Positions 1 to 5,756 are shown, numbered from the stretch's first letter. The stretch is 6,778 nucleotides of DNA from Anaerolineales bacterium (GCA_020432595.1 JAGQGA010000298.1:1-6778); one strand, 5' to 3'. The notes: a model not told the origin generated them from the sequence alone. Translations and numbers: made by a program.

Positions 1-12
1 GCCCTATAAAAC

Positions 13-98
13 ATGTCATTCCGAGGTCCCCCGAGGAATCCCGCTCTTATTTGGCGACGGGAACGGGATTTCTCCTCGCAGACTCGTCGAAATGACAT
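13..98. repeat. Imperfect palindromic intergenic element downstream of menA
   Basis: The two ends are inverted copies: ATGTCATT at 13-20 pairs with AATGACAT at 91-98. Further in, CGAGGA (32-37) pairs with TCCTCG (73-78) and ATCCCG (38-43) with CGGGAT (64-69), leaving a central loop around 47-60. The element ends 3 nt before the menA stop codon, so on the menA transcript it would fold into a long hairpin directly after the gene and could end transcription or protect the mRNA. It looks like a dispersed REP/MITE-type element rather than a simple terminator because no T-run follows it on the menA strand. No second full copy lies in the window, so repetitiveness is inferred from its form. Confidence 0.6.
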
Positions 99-101
99 TT
101 G

Positions 102-1031
102 TTAGGCAGCTAATAGGTGGCCGAGACTGAACAGGATGACGAAGGCAAGGGTGGTGAGCGACATCTGTTTGAGCCAGGGGTTGAGCTTCATGGGGGCGGA
201 GGGTTGGCTGTTGGCAACGGCCGTTCCGTTCCTGATCAACAGCGGTGTCACCAAAACAAACAAAAATTGCCACACGCTGGCAAAGTTGAGCAGCACATAG
301 GCCAGTGCCGTGAGCATGGCCAAGGCCAGCAGCAGCCAATGATAGCGCACCGCCTGCGCCCGCCCAATCCGCACCGGGATTGACCGCTTGCCAGCGATTT
401 TATCCGATTCAATGTCGCGGATATTGTTGACGTTTAGCACCGCCACTGCCAGCAAGCCACAGCTTGTGGCGGGCAAAATGACAGCGGGGTTAAAAACCAA
501 GGTGTGGAGAAAGTAGGTGCCAATCGTCCCCGCCCAGCCAAAAAAGATCAGCACCATGAGGTCGCCCAGCCCAGCGTAGCCATACGGCCGTTTTCCCGCC
601 GTGTAGGTGATGGCCGCGCCAATGGCCGCCGCCCCCAGCAGGATAAAAATGACAAACAGAAACGCGCCGCCACTGCCAAAGGCTGCCCACAGCAGTGCCA
701 GCCCTGACAAAACAGAGAGTAGCGCAAACAGCCCCATGGCGCGGCGCATGGTGGCGGGGGTGATTTGGCCGCTTTGCACGGCACGCTGGGGGCCACCGCG
801 TTTAATGCTGTCGGCTCCGTGAACGGAGTCGCCGTAGTCGTTGGCGAGGTTGGAGAGGATTTGCAGGAGAACGGCCGTTAAGACCGCCAACAGCAGGATT
901 GACCAACGAAAACGGCCGTTGGCCGCTGCCAACGCCGACCCCAGTACAATACACGCCACCGCCAGCGGCAAAGTGCGCGGGCGCATGGCGCTAATCCAGA
1001 CTTGTGTTTTGGTAGGTGTTGTGGTTGTCAT
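102..1031 (-). CDS. menA: 1,4-dihydroxy-2-naphthoate polyprenyltransferase (MenA, UbiA family)
   Basis: Integral membrane prenyltransferase that joins a polyprenyl diphosphate to 1,4-dihydroxy-2-naphthoate, giving demethylmenaquinone, the membrane step of menaquinone synthesis. The 309-residue product has the usual MenA length. The first Asp-rich motif is NLANDYGDS at 61-69 with D74 following; the second is NIRDIESDKIAGKR at 203-216, with D206 and D210. Both bind the Mg-diphosphate of the prenyl donor. About eight to nine hydrophobic segments alternate with these loops, and the N-terminal WISAMRPRTLP (12-22) is typical of MenA. The ATG sits 8 nt after a perfect extended -10 box and has no Shine-Dalgarno, so the mRNA is probably leaderless. 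The gene is divergent from the DCC gene, and no other men genes are in the window. Three AACGGCCGTT copies lie inside it. UbiA relatives with other substrates are the only real alternative; the NDYGD motif favours MenA. Confidence 0.93.
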   Translation of the reverse strand: MTTTTPTKTQVWISAMRPRTLPLAVACIVLGSALAAANGRFRWSILLLAVLTAVLLQILSNLANDYGDSVHGADSIKRGGPQRAVQSGQITPATMRRAMGLFALLSVLSGLALLWAAFGSGGAFLFVIFILLGAAAIGAAITYTAGKRPYGYAGLGDLMVLIFFGWAGTIGTYFLHTLVFNPAVILPATSCGLLAVAVLNVNNIRDIESDKIAGKRSIPVRIGRAQAVRYHWLLLALAMLTALAYVLLNFASVWQFLFVLVTPLLIRNGTAVANSQPSAPMKLNPWLKQMSLTTLAFVILFSLGHLLAA

Positions 1032-1039
1032 AGGTCAAG

Positions 1040-1048
1040 ATTATAGCA
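1040..1048 (-). promoter_or_regulatory. Extended -10 promoter of menA, probably leaderless
   Basis: Read on the minus strand this is TGCTATAAT, an exact match to the extended -10 consensus TGnTATAAT. Only 8 nt separate it from the menA ATG, so transcription should start at or next to the start codon. No good -35 box is visible at 16-18 bp, which is tolerated by extended -10 promoters. It abuts the heptamer inverted repeat at 1046-1113. Confidence 0.75.
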
Positions 1049-1113
1049 GGTAACAGGTGGCAAGTAACGAGTGATTTGCCAATGCTACTTGCAACTTGCC
1101 ACTTGCTACTTGT
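1046..1113. repeat. Heptamer inverted repeat between divergent menA and DCC genes
   Basis: The right arm is four tandem heptamers of consensus GCNACTT (1084-1090, 1091-1097, 1098-1104, 1105-1111). The left arm is a degenerate inverted version containing GTGGCAAGT (1057-1065), the exact reverse complement of ACTTGCCAC at 1094-1102. Pairing 1046-1073 against 1086-1113 gives 25 pairs out of 28, five of them G-T, around a 12-nt loop. It lies between two divergent promoters, so it is not a terminator for either gene. It could extrude as a cruciform, or be a neutral tandem-repeat expansion. The unit TTGCTA at 1103-1108 also serves as the proposed -35 of the DCC gene. Confidence 0.7.
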
Positions 1114-1131
1114 CCTCAACCCCACTATCCT
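1103..1131 (+). promoter_or_regulatory. Putative promoter of the DCC gene
   Basis: TTGCTA (1103-1108) and TATCCT (1126-1131) are separated by 17 bp and each matches the sigma-70 consensus at four of six positions. The ATG follows the -10 by 7 nt and has no Shine-Dalgarno, the same leaderless geometry as menA. The match is moderate. Confidence 0.45.
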
Positions 1132-1138
1132 ACCGATT

Positions 1139-1588
1139 ATGATCAACAAACCTCTCCTTATTTATGATGGTGACTGCGGCTTCTGAGAAAAGTCGGCGCG
1201 TCTCGTGGAGACGTGGCTGCCGGGGCGTGTGGATGTGCGCCCCTGGCAAATGATTCCAGAGCAGTTGGCGACGCTGGGGCTGACGGCTGAGGATGGGATG
1301 ACGCAGGTGTGGTTTTGGGAAAACGGCCGTTTGTTTGGCGGTGCCGAAGCGGTCAATCGGCTGCTGCGCCATCTATGGTGGCTCAGACCGTTTACCTATC
1401 TTTACTACCTGCCCGGCATCAAACAGCTACAAAATTGGGGCTACCGCTGGGTTGCTGACAACCGCTATCGTTTACCCGGCAGCACCCCGGCCTGCGCCAT
1501 TCCTCCTAAAACAGCCAACCAGTATGGGGTTTTGCCGTTATCGAGCGAGAAGCCGGCCGATGAGGTAGCCGAGGAAAACGGCCGTTAA
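1139..1588 (+). CDS. DCC-family (DUF393) thiol-disulfide oxidoreductase, candidate selenoprotein with in-frame UGA at the CxxC site
   Basis: Read from the ATG at 1139 with UGA decoded, the product has 149 residues and begins MINKPLLIYDGDCGF-U. The DCC family (PF04134) has a DGDCGFC active site, a thioredoxin-like CxxC; here C13 is kept and the second Cys is UGA at 1184-1186, giving CGFU. After it the family pattern continues without break: ENGRLFGGAEAV (61-72), WW/LPGI around 80-94, YRWVADNRYRLPGSTPAC (102-119), with a late Cys at 119. No other stop interrupts the frame. A SECIS-like hairpin lies at the standard spacing (separate entry). A Cys-to-Sec change at a redox position is the classic selenoprotein signature. 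Starting at the GTG at 1205 would delete the active site. The last 16 codons overlap crcB on the other strand. The substrate is unknown. The alternative is a nonsense mutation or base-call error (TGC or TGT to TGA), which would make it a pseudogene. Confidence 0.75.
1184..1215 (+). promoter_or_regulatory. Candidate Sec UGA codon with bacterial SECIS-like hairpin
   Basis: The UGA at 1184-1186 is followed 12 nt later by CGTCTC (1199-1204), loop GTG (1205-1207) and GAGACG (1208-1213), a perfect 6-bp stem. It extends by a G-T (1198/1214) and a C-G pair (1197/1215). Eighteen nt separate the UGA from the loop, whose first base is G. In E. coli fdhF the minimal SECIS also places its G-starting apical loop 18 nt after UGA on a stem of about six pairs. 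The bulged U of the fdhF stem is not present here. SelB binding is inferred, and selABC are not in the window. Confidence 0.65.
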
Positions 1589-1915
1589 TCCCCCCAGGTT
1601 GCTGCCAACCATGTAGATGAGGCCGATTTGCAGCCGCCCTTCTTGCAGTAGCCGTAAGCTTTCCAGGGCATAGCTGGAGAAAGTGGTGAAGCCACCGAAG
1701 ATGCCGACAAAAAGGAAAACGCGCTGGTTGGGGCTAATTTGCCACTTTTCAAAAAGCTGCCAGCAAAGGCCAATGAGCAGCGAGCCAACCAAGTTGACGG
1801 CAAGGGTGCCCCAGGGCAAGTTGCTGCCCCAGCGGTTGAGAGTAAACTGGGCAACGGCAAAGCGGAGGGTGGCTCCAATGGCTCCTCCGGCGGCGACGGC
1901 GAGGTAGGGTTGCAT
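1538..1915 (-). CDS. crcB: Fluoride channel FluC/CrcB
   Basis: Small membrane protein that, as a dual-topology dimer, forms a passive fluoride-selective channel and keeps cytoplasmic fluoride low. The 125-residue product has the normal length and four hydrophobic helices. Family motifs are all present: GGAIGATLRF (10-19), GTLAVNLVGSLLIG (36-49) with pore Asn41, and GGFTTFSSYALE (74-85) with Phe76 and Phe79 of the fluoride track, then SNLGGL (105-110). It starts 3 nt after the aminotransferase stop codon and has no Shine-Dalgarno of its own, so it is probably translated by coupling from that mRNA. I see no fluoride riboswitch before it. Its 3' end overlaps the convergent DCC gene by 51 bp. One AACGGCCGTT copy (1577-1586) lies in this overlap and encodes TAV here. 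Confidence 0.95.
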   Translation of the reverse strand: MQPYLAVAAGGAIGATLRFAVAQFTLNRWGSNLPWGTLAVNLVGSLLIGLCWQLFEKWQISPNQRVFLFVGIFGGFTTFSSYALESLRLLQEGRLQIGLIYMVGSNLGGLTAVFLGYLIGRLLAR

Positions 1916-1918
1916 GGG

Positions 1919-3064
1919 TTAGAGTGGTTGGCGGAAAACGGCCGTTAATCGCTCAATCCCATCCACAATCCGCGCCTCGTCATAAAAGGCAAAACAGAGC
2001 CGCACATAGTCGCGCAGCCCGTCTTGGCTGGAAAAAGCGTAACCGGGCTGGAAGCCGACCTTGTGCGCCTTTGCTAACTCGCGCAGTTCCACAGCATCGC
2101 TACCGGCGGGGAGGCGCAGCCAGAAAAAATAGCCCCCCTCTGGTGTTGTCCATTCCACCTTGCCCACCAAATGCTGCCGCAGTGCCCCATCCATTGCCGC
2201 AATTCGGCTGCGGTAGGTTTGGCGCAAATAGGCCAAATATTGCTCCTGCAACCCTAGCTCTAGCACCGAGCGCACAATAGACGAGGCAAAATGGTTGAGC
2301 GAGCCGCCGCTTTCCACCACGCCGCTGTGGAAAAACTTTTTGATCAACTGTGGCGCAGTGTGCATCCAACCCACGCGGATGCCGGGGGCGAGGATTTTGG
2401 CAAAAGTGCCAATGGCGATCACGGTGCCACTGTCTATGTAGGCTCCAAACGACGGTGGAGGAGGCGTGTCACCGTAGTACAACATTTGGTACACCTCATC
2501 GGCAGCAATGAGAAAACCGTGCTGCTGGCTGAGAGCAACCAGTTTTTCCCGCCGCTCCTGGGTGAGGGTGAAGCCTGTTGGGTTGTGGAAGCTGGGAATG
2601 GTGTAAATGAAGGCGGGTTTGTGCGTTTGCAATGCCTCCTCAACTAAATCTACCCGCAGCCCATACTGGTCAACGGGGATGCTGATGACGTTGAGTTCAT
2701 GGTCAGCAAAGATGATGCGGGCGAGGAAGTAGGTGGGTTCTTCAACAAAAATGGTGTCGCCGGGTTTGGTGAAGAGGGTACAGATCATGTCTAGGGCTTG
2801 GGAGGCGCTGGCGTTGAGAAAGAGGTGTTCGTAGTTAACGGGAAAACCATACTGCTGGGTGAGGAAGTTGGCGAGGGCGTAGAGGAAATAGCCGTCGCCC
2901 GCTTCGATGCCGTAGTTGAGGATGCCGGTGTCGGGTTGTGACAAACGGTGCTCAGCGGCCTGGCGCATGATGTCGAGCGGCAAAATATTCATGTCGGGCT
3001 GACCAACGCCAAAATCGGTGAAGTCGGGCGGGACGTTAGCCTGGGTGGTGTAGAGTTGGGGCAT
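1919..3064 (-). CDS. PLP-dependent class I/II aminotransferase
   Basis: Fold-type I aminotransferase of 381 residues, cytoplasmic, in the group that includes 2-aminoadipate/aromatic aminotransferases (LysN/ARO8-like). Visible PLP residues: the NASASQALD loop (84-92) for phosphate, HNPTG with Asn161, AADEVY with Asp189 and Tyr192, the Schiff-base lysine K223 in GTFAKILAPGIRVGW (219-233) with Arg230, and Arg355 in DYVRLCF for the substrate carboxylate. The frame is open further upstream to 3220, but I start at the ATG at 3064 because AGGAG lies 5 nt before it and the extra 52 residues resemble no part of the family. It is followed 3 nt later by crcB and is divergent from the MFS transporter. 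The amino donor and acceptor cannot be read from sequence. It lacks the N-terminal helix-turn-helix of MocR regulators, so it is an enzyme and not a GntR/MocR protein. Confidence 0.9.
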   Translation of the reverse strand: MPQLYTTQANVPPDFTDFGVGQPDMNILPLDIMRQAAEHRLSQPDTGILNYGIEAGDGYFLYALANFLTQQYGFPVNYEHLFLNASASQALDMICTLFTKPGDTIFVEEPTYFLARIIFADHELNVISIPVDQYGLRVDLVEEALQTHKPAFIYTIPSFHNPTGFTLTQERREKLVALSQQHGFLIAADEVYQMLYYGDTPPPPSFGAYIDSGTVIAIGTFAKILAPGIRVGWMHTAPQLIKKFFHSGVVESGGSLNHFASSIVRSVLELGLQEQYLAYLRQTYRSRIAAMDGALRQHLVGKVEWTTPEGGYFFWLRLPAGSDAVELRELAKAHKVGFQPGYAFSSQDGLRDYVRLCFAFYDEARIVDGIERLTAVFRQPL

Positions 3065-3069
3065 GGGAA

Positions 3070-3094
3070 CTCCTGAAGAATGAGATTGGTTATA
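3070..3094 (-). promoter_or_regulatory. Shine-Dalgarno and possible -10 box of the aminotransferase
   Basis: On the minus strand AGGAG (3074-3070) precedes the ATG at 3064 by 5 nt and fixes that start. Upstream, TATAAC (3094-3089) matches the -10 consensus at five of six positions and would give a leader of roughly 18 nt that includes the Shine-Dalgarno. No convincing -35 is seen at 16-18 bp. Confidence 0.55.
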
Positions 3095-3148
3095 GGAGAT
3101 TGGAGATTGTGAACCTTCATCAATCTTCAATCTCCAATCGCTACTCTC
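3081..3148. repeat. Heptamer inverted repeat between divergent aminotransferase and MFS genes
   Basis: The left side reads in phase as heptamers TGAGATT, GGTTATA, GGAGATT, GGAGATT (3081-3108). The right side reads as CAATCTT, CAATCTC, CAATCGC, TACTCTC (3121-3148). GATTGGAGATTG at 3098-3109 is the exact reverse complement of CAATCTCCAATC at 3128-3139, a 12-bp inverted repeat with an 18-nt spacer. The build is the same as the menA/DCC gap (period 7, inverted arms, divergent promoters), but the unit sequence differs. The proposed aminotransferase -10 lies inside the second heptamer. Confidence 0.7.
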
Positions 3149-3191
3149 CTGATTTCCTGTAACTATATCCCGTTCTGCCAGGGATGAAAAA

Positions 3192-3220
3192 TTGGCAAAT
3201 TGGGCGGGGTGGCGTAGCAT
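3192..3220 (+). promoter_or_regulatory. Promoter of the MFS gene, probably leaderless
   Basis: TTGGCA (3192-3197, five of six to consensus) and TAGCAT (3215-3220, four of six) are spaced by 17 bp. The ATG at 3229 follows the -10 by 8 nt, as in menA. This promoter lies downstream of the alternative ATG at 3184 and so argues against that start. Confidence 0.6.
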
Positions 3221-3228
3221 GGTGGGCT

Positions 3229-4461
3229 ATGACGACGACTTCTGAGGGTTCTGTTGATGTGGTATCGGTACGTCGGCTGCTGGGTAGTTCGCTGGTGATG
3301 CGGCTGCTGGTGGATACGAGCGTACAGTTGTTTTATCCGTTTTTGCCTTTGTTTGCGGCGGGGTTGGGGATAACGGCCGTTTCGATGGGTCGCCTGGTTG
3401 GTTTGCGGACGCTGATTGGGCTGTCGGCACCGCTGTGGGGGGCACTGGCTGACCGACACGGCTACCGAGTGGTGATGAACGGCGGACTGTGGGGGATTGT
3501 GGCTGGGCTGGTGCTGGTAGGAATAAGTCCACCGCTGACGACGGGGCTGGGGTTGGTAACGGCCGTTTGCGGCATGATTTTGATGGGTGCAGGGATCAAC
3601 GCCTTTGTACCCAACCTCTTCGCCTACCTGAGTGCCCAACTGCCCTACAGCCAGCGGTCACGGGGGCTGGGGCTGCTGGAAATGGCGTGGGCAGTGGCCG
3701 GTATTGTGGGGGTCTTCCTGGTGGGGTGGAGCATGGATCGCTGGGGGTGGCGGGTGCCGCTGCTGGTGTTGGCAGGGCTGCTGCTGGCAAGCAGCGTTGC
3801 CATGCGGAGCTTCCCCAAGACCAAGCGGGATCGGACGGTGGGGGTGAAGAAAACGGCCGTTTCCTGGGGTAAACGACTGGCTGATTTTGTAGATTTGGGG
3901 GAAAACGGCCGTTCGGCCTGGGCCGTCATTTTTGTCGTCACCCTTATCATGTTTGGTGCTTTTCACCTATTTGGTACCTATGGGCAGTGGCTGTTTGTGG
4001 AATACGGGCTGGAAGCACGGGAACTGGGCATAGTGGCACTGCTGATGGGCATTGCCGCCTTGTGTGCCAGCAGCAGTATTAGCCTGTTTGGTGACAAAAT
4101 TGGCAAGCGGCGCGGCGTGTGGCTCAGTTCGCTGCTGGCAATTGGGGCGTTTTGGCTCTTGCCCTTGCTCAATGTGGGGCTGGTGTCGCTCATTAGTGGG
4201 ATGTTTGTGGCGCACTTTTTGTTTGAATTTGCCGTGGTCAACACTATGATTTTAGCAACGGAGCAGGCACCGGCGCAGCGGGGCAAAATGATGACCATTT
4301 GGGCAGCGGCCGGGACGGTGGGGGTGACGATTGCCAATTTGACCGGCCCACCAACTTATGAGGCATTTGGCGCAATTGGGCTGACGATACCGGCAGGAGC
4401 AGCATTTTTGCTGGTGTGGCTGCTGGTGCAGATAGTCGTAAAGGAAGATGAAGGGGATTGA
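3229..4461 (+). CDS. Major facilitator superfamily (MFS) transporter
   Basis: Inner-membrane secondary transporter of 410 residues with about twelve hydrophobic helices in two halves. MFS motif A appears in the first half as GALADRHGYRV (71-81) and in degenerate form in the second half as GDKIGKRRGVW (288-298). A hydrophilic central loop spans about 194-229 and carries two AACGGCCGTT copies. GINAFVPNLFAYLSAQL (122-138) resembles the helix-4 region of drug/sugar exporters of the AraJ type. The frame is open from an ATG at 3184, but a promoter with 17-bp spacing lies inside that extension, so I use the ATG at 3229. The substrate cannot be told. It may be transcribed with the M20 hydrolase 74 nt downstream, which would fit uptake or export of an amino acid or ureide. 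Confidence 0.88.
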   Translation: MTTTSEGSVDVVSVRRLLGSSLVMRLLVDTSVQLFYPFLPLFAAGLGITAVSMGRLVGLRTLIGLSAPLWGALADRHGYRVVMNGGLWGIVAGLVLVGISPPLTTGLGLVTAVCGMILMGAGINAFVPNLFAYLSAQLPYSQRSRGLGLLEMAWAVAGIVGVFLVGWSMDRWGWRVPLLVLAGLLLASSVAMRSFPKTKRDRTVGVKKTAVSWGKRLADFVDLGENGRSAWAVIFVVTLIMFGAFHLFGTYGQWLFVEYGLEARELGIVALLMGIAALCASSSISLFGDKIGKRRGVWLSSLLAIGAFWLLPLLNVGLVSLISGMFVAHFLFEFAVVNTMILATEQAPAQRGKMMTIWAAAGTVGVTIANLTGPPTYEAFGAIGLTIPAGAAFLLVWLLVQIVVKEDEGD

Positions 4462-4468
4462 GGGGGTG

Positions 4469-4500
4469 GAGATTAAGAGACTGAGAGATTGAGAGACTCA
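4469..4500. repeat. Tandem octamer repeat between MFS and M20 genes
   Basis: Four contiguous octamers GAGATTAA, GAGACTGA, GAGATTGA, GAGACTCA share the pattern GAGAYTNA. The following TCTCCCAATC (4501-4510) is an inverted, degenerate version of the same motif, so a weak hairpin is possible. The units resemble the GAGATTG heptamers at 3095-3139 with one extra base. Confidence 0.6.
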
Positions 4501-4520
4501 TCTCCCAATCCCTTCTTGAC

Positions 4521-4526
4521 AAGGAG
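4521..4526 (+). promoter_or_regulatory. Shine-Dalgarno deciding the GTG start of the M20 hydrolase
   Basis: AAGGAG lies 9 nt before the GTG at 4536. The nearby ATG at 4546 is out of frame, so GTG is the supported start. Confidence 0.7.
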
Positions 4527-4535
4527 TGTGAGAAA

Positions 4536-5756
4536 GTGGAAACGAATGAAATACGAATCAACGGCGACCGCCTGTGGCAGCGGTTGATGACAATGGCGCA
4601 GATTGGGGCCACGGCGAAGGGCGGGGTGTGCCGGGTGACGCTGACGGATGAGGACAAGGCCGGCCGTGACCTGTTTGTGAACTGGTGCGAAGCGGCGGGG
4701 TTGACGATTACCGTAGACGAAATGGGCAACATTTTTGGTCGGCGCGCTGGGCAGAATAACGATTTACCACCTGTTCTGGCCGGAAGCCATCTGGACAGCC
4801 AGCCAACGGGGGGGAAGTTTGACGGGGTGTATGGGGTGCTGGCGGCGTTGGAAGTGGTGGAGACGCTCAACGACCACAACCTTATTACCGAAGCACCGCT
4901 GGAGATTGTGTCGTGGACAAATGAAGAGGGGGCGCGGTTTACTCCGGCGATGGTATCGTCGGGGGTGTGGGCGGGGCTGTTTTCCCTAGAATATGCATAT
5001 GGGCGGGAGGATAAAAACGGCCGTTTTCTCGGTGACGAACTCCAGCGCATTGGCTACAAGGGGGAATTGCCAGCCCGCCACCGCCCGCTCACGGCCGCTT
5101 TTGAACTCCACATCGAGCAGGGACCAATTTTAGAATACGAGGGGCGGCAAATCGGCATTGTGACTGGGGTGCAGGGGGCGCGTTGGTATCATCTGACCAT
5201 CCCCGGCAAGGAGTCGCACGCGGGGTCAACCCCGATGAATGTGCGGCATGACCCGGTAAAAACGGCCGTTTCTCTCCTCGGTCGCGCCTACGCCATTGCT
5301 GAAAAATACGAGCCAGACATTCGGTTGACGTTTGGCGATTTACGGCCATCGCCAGGGGTAGTCAACACCATTCCCGGAGAACTGCTGGTGACGGTTGATT
5401 TGCGCCACCCCAGCGAGGCGGTGCTCGATGAGGTGGAGGGATTATTTACCAAACTGGCTGAAGAACATGGGGCCAAGCTGGTGAATATTTGGACATCGGA
5501 GGCGGTGGTTTTTGCGGAGAAATGTGTGCAGGCGGTGGAAACGGCCGTTTCTATCACCGGCTACAGTGCTCGACGCATCACCAGCGGGGCTGGGCACGAC
5601 TCCGTTTACCTTTCACGGGTCGCCCCCACCAGCATGATCTTCATCCCCTGCGCCGATGGCCTAAGCCATAACGAGCTGGAAAGTGCCACGCCGGAAGACG
5701 TGGTGGCTGGAGCCAACGTGCTGCTGCACGCCGTTTTGGCCGCTGCACAACCGTAG
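4536..5756 (+). CDS. M20-family Zn-dependent hydrolase (N-carbamoyl-L-amino acid hydrolase / allantoate amidohydrolase type)
   Basis: Cytoplasmic binuclear zinc amidohydrolase of 406 residues, the usual length for the hydantoinase/carbamoylase group. These enzymes release ammonia and CO2 from N-carbamoyl amino acids or ureides. Metal and catalytic motifs: GSHLDSQPTGGKFDGVYG (83-100) with His85, Asp87 and Asp96; WTNEEGARF (127-135) with Glu130 as likely base and Glu131 as zinc ligand; ELHIEQGP (190-197) with His192; the lid-domain HAGSTPM (228-234); GAGHD (351-355); and LSHNE (376-380) with His378. The SQPTGGKFDG form favours carbamoyl-amino-acid hydrolase (AmaB-like) over allantoate amidohydrolase, but the substrate needs assay. 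GTG start with AAGGAG upstream. It follows the MFS gene by 74 nt. Three AACGGCCGTT copies lie in it, one in a surface-type loop (DKNGRFLG, 159-166). Confidence 0.92.
   Translation: METNEIRINGDRLWQRLMTMAQIGATAKGGVCRVTLTDEDKAGRDLFVNWCEAAGLTITVDEMGNIFGRRAGQNNDLPPVLAGSHLDSQPTGGKFDGVYGVLAALEVVETLNDHNLITEAPLEIVSWTNEEGARFTPAMVSSGVWAGLFSLEYAYGREDKNGRFLGDELQRIGYKGELPARHRPLTAAFELHIEQGPILEYEGRQIGIVTGVQGARWYHLTIPGKESHAGSTPMNVRHDPVKTAVSLLGRAYAIAEKYEPDIRLTFGDLRPSPGVVNTIPGELLVTVDLRHPSEAVLDEVEGLFTKLAEEHGAKLVNIWTSEAVVFAEKCVQAVETAVSITGYSARRITSGAGHDSVYLSRVAPTSMIFIPCADGLSHNELESATPEDVVAGANVLLHAVLAAAQP

Noticed and set aside
1046..1113. CRISPR array or rho-independent terminator
   Set aside because: Units are 7 nt with no spacers, there is no T-run, and the site lies between two divergent gene starts rather than after a gene.
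1205..1588. GTG at 1205 as start of the DCC gene
   Set aside because: It would remove the whole DGDCGF active site, has no Shine-Dalgarno, and the GTG is the loop of the SECIS-like hairpin.
1139..1588. DCC gene as a simple nonsense pseudogene
   Set aside because: Not excluded, but less likely: the only lesion is a TGA exactly on a redox Cys, followed by a well-placed SECIS-like hairpin, and the rest of the gene is intact.
1916..1918. Fluoride riboswitch before crcB
   Set aside because: Only 3 nt separate crcB from the aminotransferase stop codon, and no riboswitch-like leader is visible.
3065..3220. Upstream extension of the aminotransferase to 3220
   Set aside because: The 52 extra residues are unlike the family, run through the heptamer repeat, and a strong Shine-Dalgarno supports the ATG at 3064.
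3184..3228. Upstream ATG of the MFS gene
   Set aside because: A -35/-10 pair with 17-bp spacing lies within this stretch, and the AGGG before 3184 touches the ATG, too close to act as Shine-Dalgarno.
4244..5050. 268-codon open frame on the minus strand
   Set aside because: It lies opposite two genes with clear family motifs and crosses the octamer repeat; its product is Ser/Pro/Arg-rich with no recognisable domain, as expected for an antisense shadow.
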